This document shows positions 63,652 to 64,000 of a DNA stretch of 64,000 bases, piece by piece; the stretch's first letter is position 1, and every line of letters begins with the position of its first letter. Position numbers and translations under genes: made by a program. The DNA lies in the IMG/VR virus record IMGVR_UViG_3300042564_002580, positions 1-64,000 of that record; one strand, 5' to 3'. The notes under the pieces were generated by a model. It made no database searches. It was not told the origin of the DNA and saw only the letters and a list, made by a program, of their open reading frames with translations. Source of the DNA: a virus.

Positions 63652-64000
63652 ATGGCACAAAACATTGGAAATGCAAAAAACATTCTTGTTGGTGCATCAC
63701 CGCTATTCTTGTCTGTAGACGATTCTACAGTTTCAGGATACGATGACAGCATGGAGGCAGGACAAGCAAACGCAGGAACAGCAGCAGTTGGTGCAGTAAA
63801 GCCATCCACTCTAGTACCAGCATTTGCATCAGGAGTTTCTTACACAGATACTCTAAACGGAGCAACACCAAATAAAGCAGGTGGCGTTACAGCAGCAGCC
63901 TACCGCAACGTAGGTTTTACAAACAACGGTCTTCAGATCAGCTACCAGCCAACATTCGATTCAGTAACTGTTGATCAGTTGCTCGATACAGCTAAGCTAT
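63652..64000 (+). CDS. major tail protein, truncated by window
   Basis: First 116 codons only. MAQNIGNAKNILVGASPLFLSVDD and YRNVGFTNNGLQISYQPTFDSVTVDQLLDT resemble siphovirus/myovirus tail tube proteins. Good AAGGAG site. Confidence 0.7.
   Translation, partial: MAQNIGNAKNILVGASPLFLSVDDSTVSGYDDSMEAGQANAGTAAVGAVKPSTLVPAFASGVSYTDTLNGATPNKAGGVTAAAYRNVGFTNNGLQISYQPTFDSVTVDQLLDTAKL

Overview
The window reads as part of a large, AT-rich, tailed double-stranded DNA phage (HK97-type capsid genes; morphotype not decidable here) of an actinobacterial host. Host evidence: a WhiB-family gene (3520), a miniature Lsr2-like DNA-binding protein (21351, minus), a DUF7455-like zinc protein (24773, minus), and many promoters whose -10 box sits exactly 6-7 nt before an ATG, i.e. 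leaderless transcripts as are common in Actinobacteria. The low GC and the secreted Ala-rich surface protein at 7970 suggest a freshwater low-GC lineage (Nanopelagicales-like); that is inference.

Layout. (1) 1-2461: end of a Pro/Glu-rich structural gene, membrane proteins, a lipoprotein and a CHAP endolysin (lysis cassette). (2) 2462-20391, plus strand: densely packed accessory genes, many tiny and Cys-rich, with an SDR enzyme, WhiB, an HslV/proteasome-like Ntn hydrolase, a secreted subtilisin, thioredoxin, luciferase-like monooxygenase, sulfotransferase, GroES, a secreted trypsin-like protease, several 2OG-Fe(II) oxygenases and tRNA-Arg. (3) 20907-32615, minus strand: about 40 small genes, probably early/middle functions, with tRNA-Asp, a DUF932 protein and an Lsr2-like protein. 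Their intergenic regions carry a repeated regulatory cassette. (4) 32878-36224 plus: GT32-like glycosyltransferase, tRNA-Ile(UAU) and two oxygenases; 36221-38628 minus: another oxygenase, small genes and a lytic transglycosylase. (5) 38847-40781: class II ribonucleotide reductase. (6) 40854-55920: tail-fibre-like repeat proteins, then a run of five prolyl-hydroxylase-like genes, then a LamG protein. (7) 56325-64000: portal, prohead protease, major capsid, connectors, tail terminator and start of the major tail protein.

Main discoveries. (a) The minus-strand block uses a promoter class TGTCAG-N10-TANNNT with exactly 10 nt spacing in 13 of 13 cases. Upstream of most lie CRP/GlxR-like palindromes TGTGA-N6-TCACA at helically phased distances (about 45, 55 and 65 bp from the -10). 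(b) Nine copies of an intergenic module TTCCAGG-N16/17-CGTAA-N11-13-CCC; four contain paired DnaA boxes. (c) Three genes appear to start with ATT. (d) Ten genes encode eleven 2OG-Fe(II) oxygenase domains; five sit beside fibre genes with collagen-like and PPG-containing Pro-rich repeats, suggesting a virion post-translational modification system that may also involve the glycosyltransferase and sulfotransferase. (e) A gene at 4122 is the fused form of two adjacent minus-strand genes at 29296-29687.
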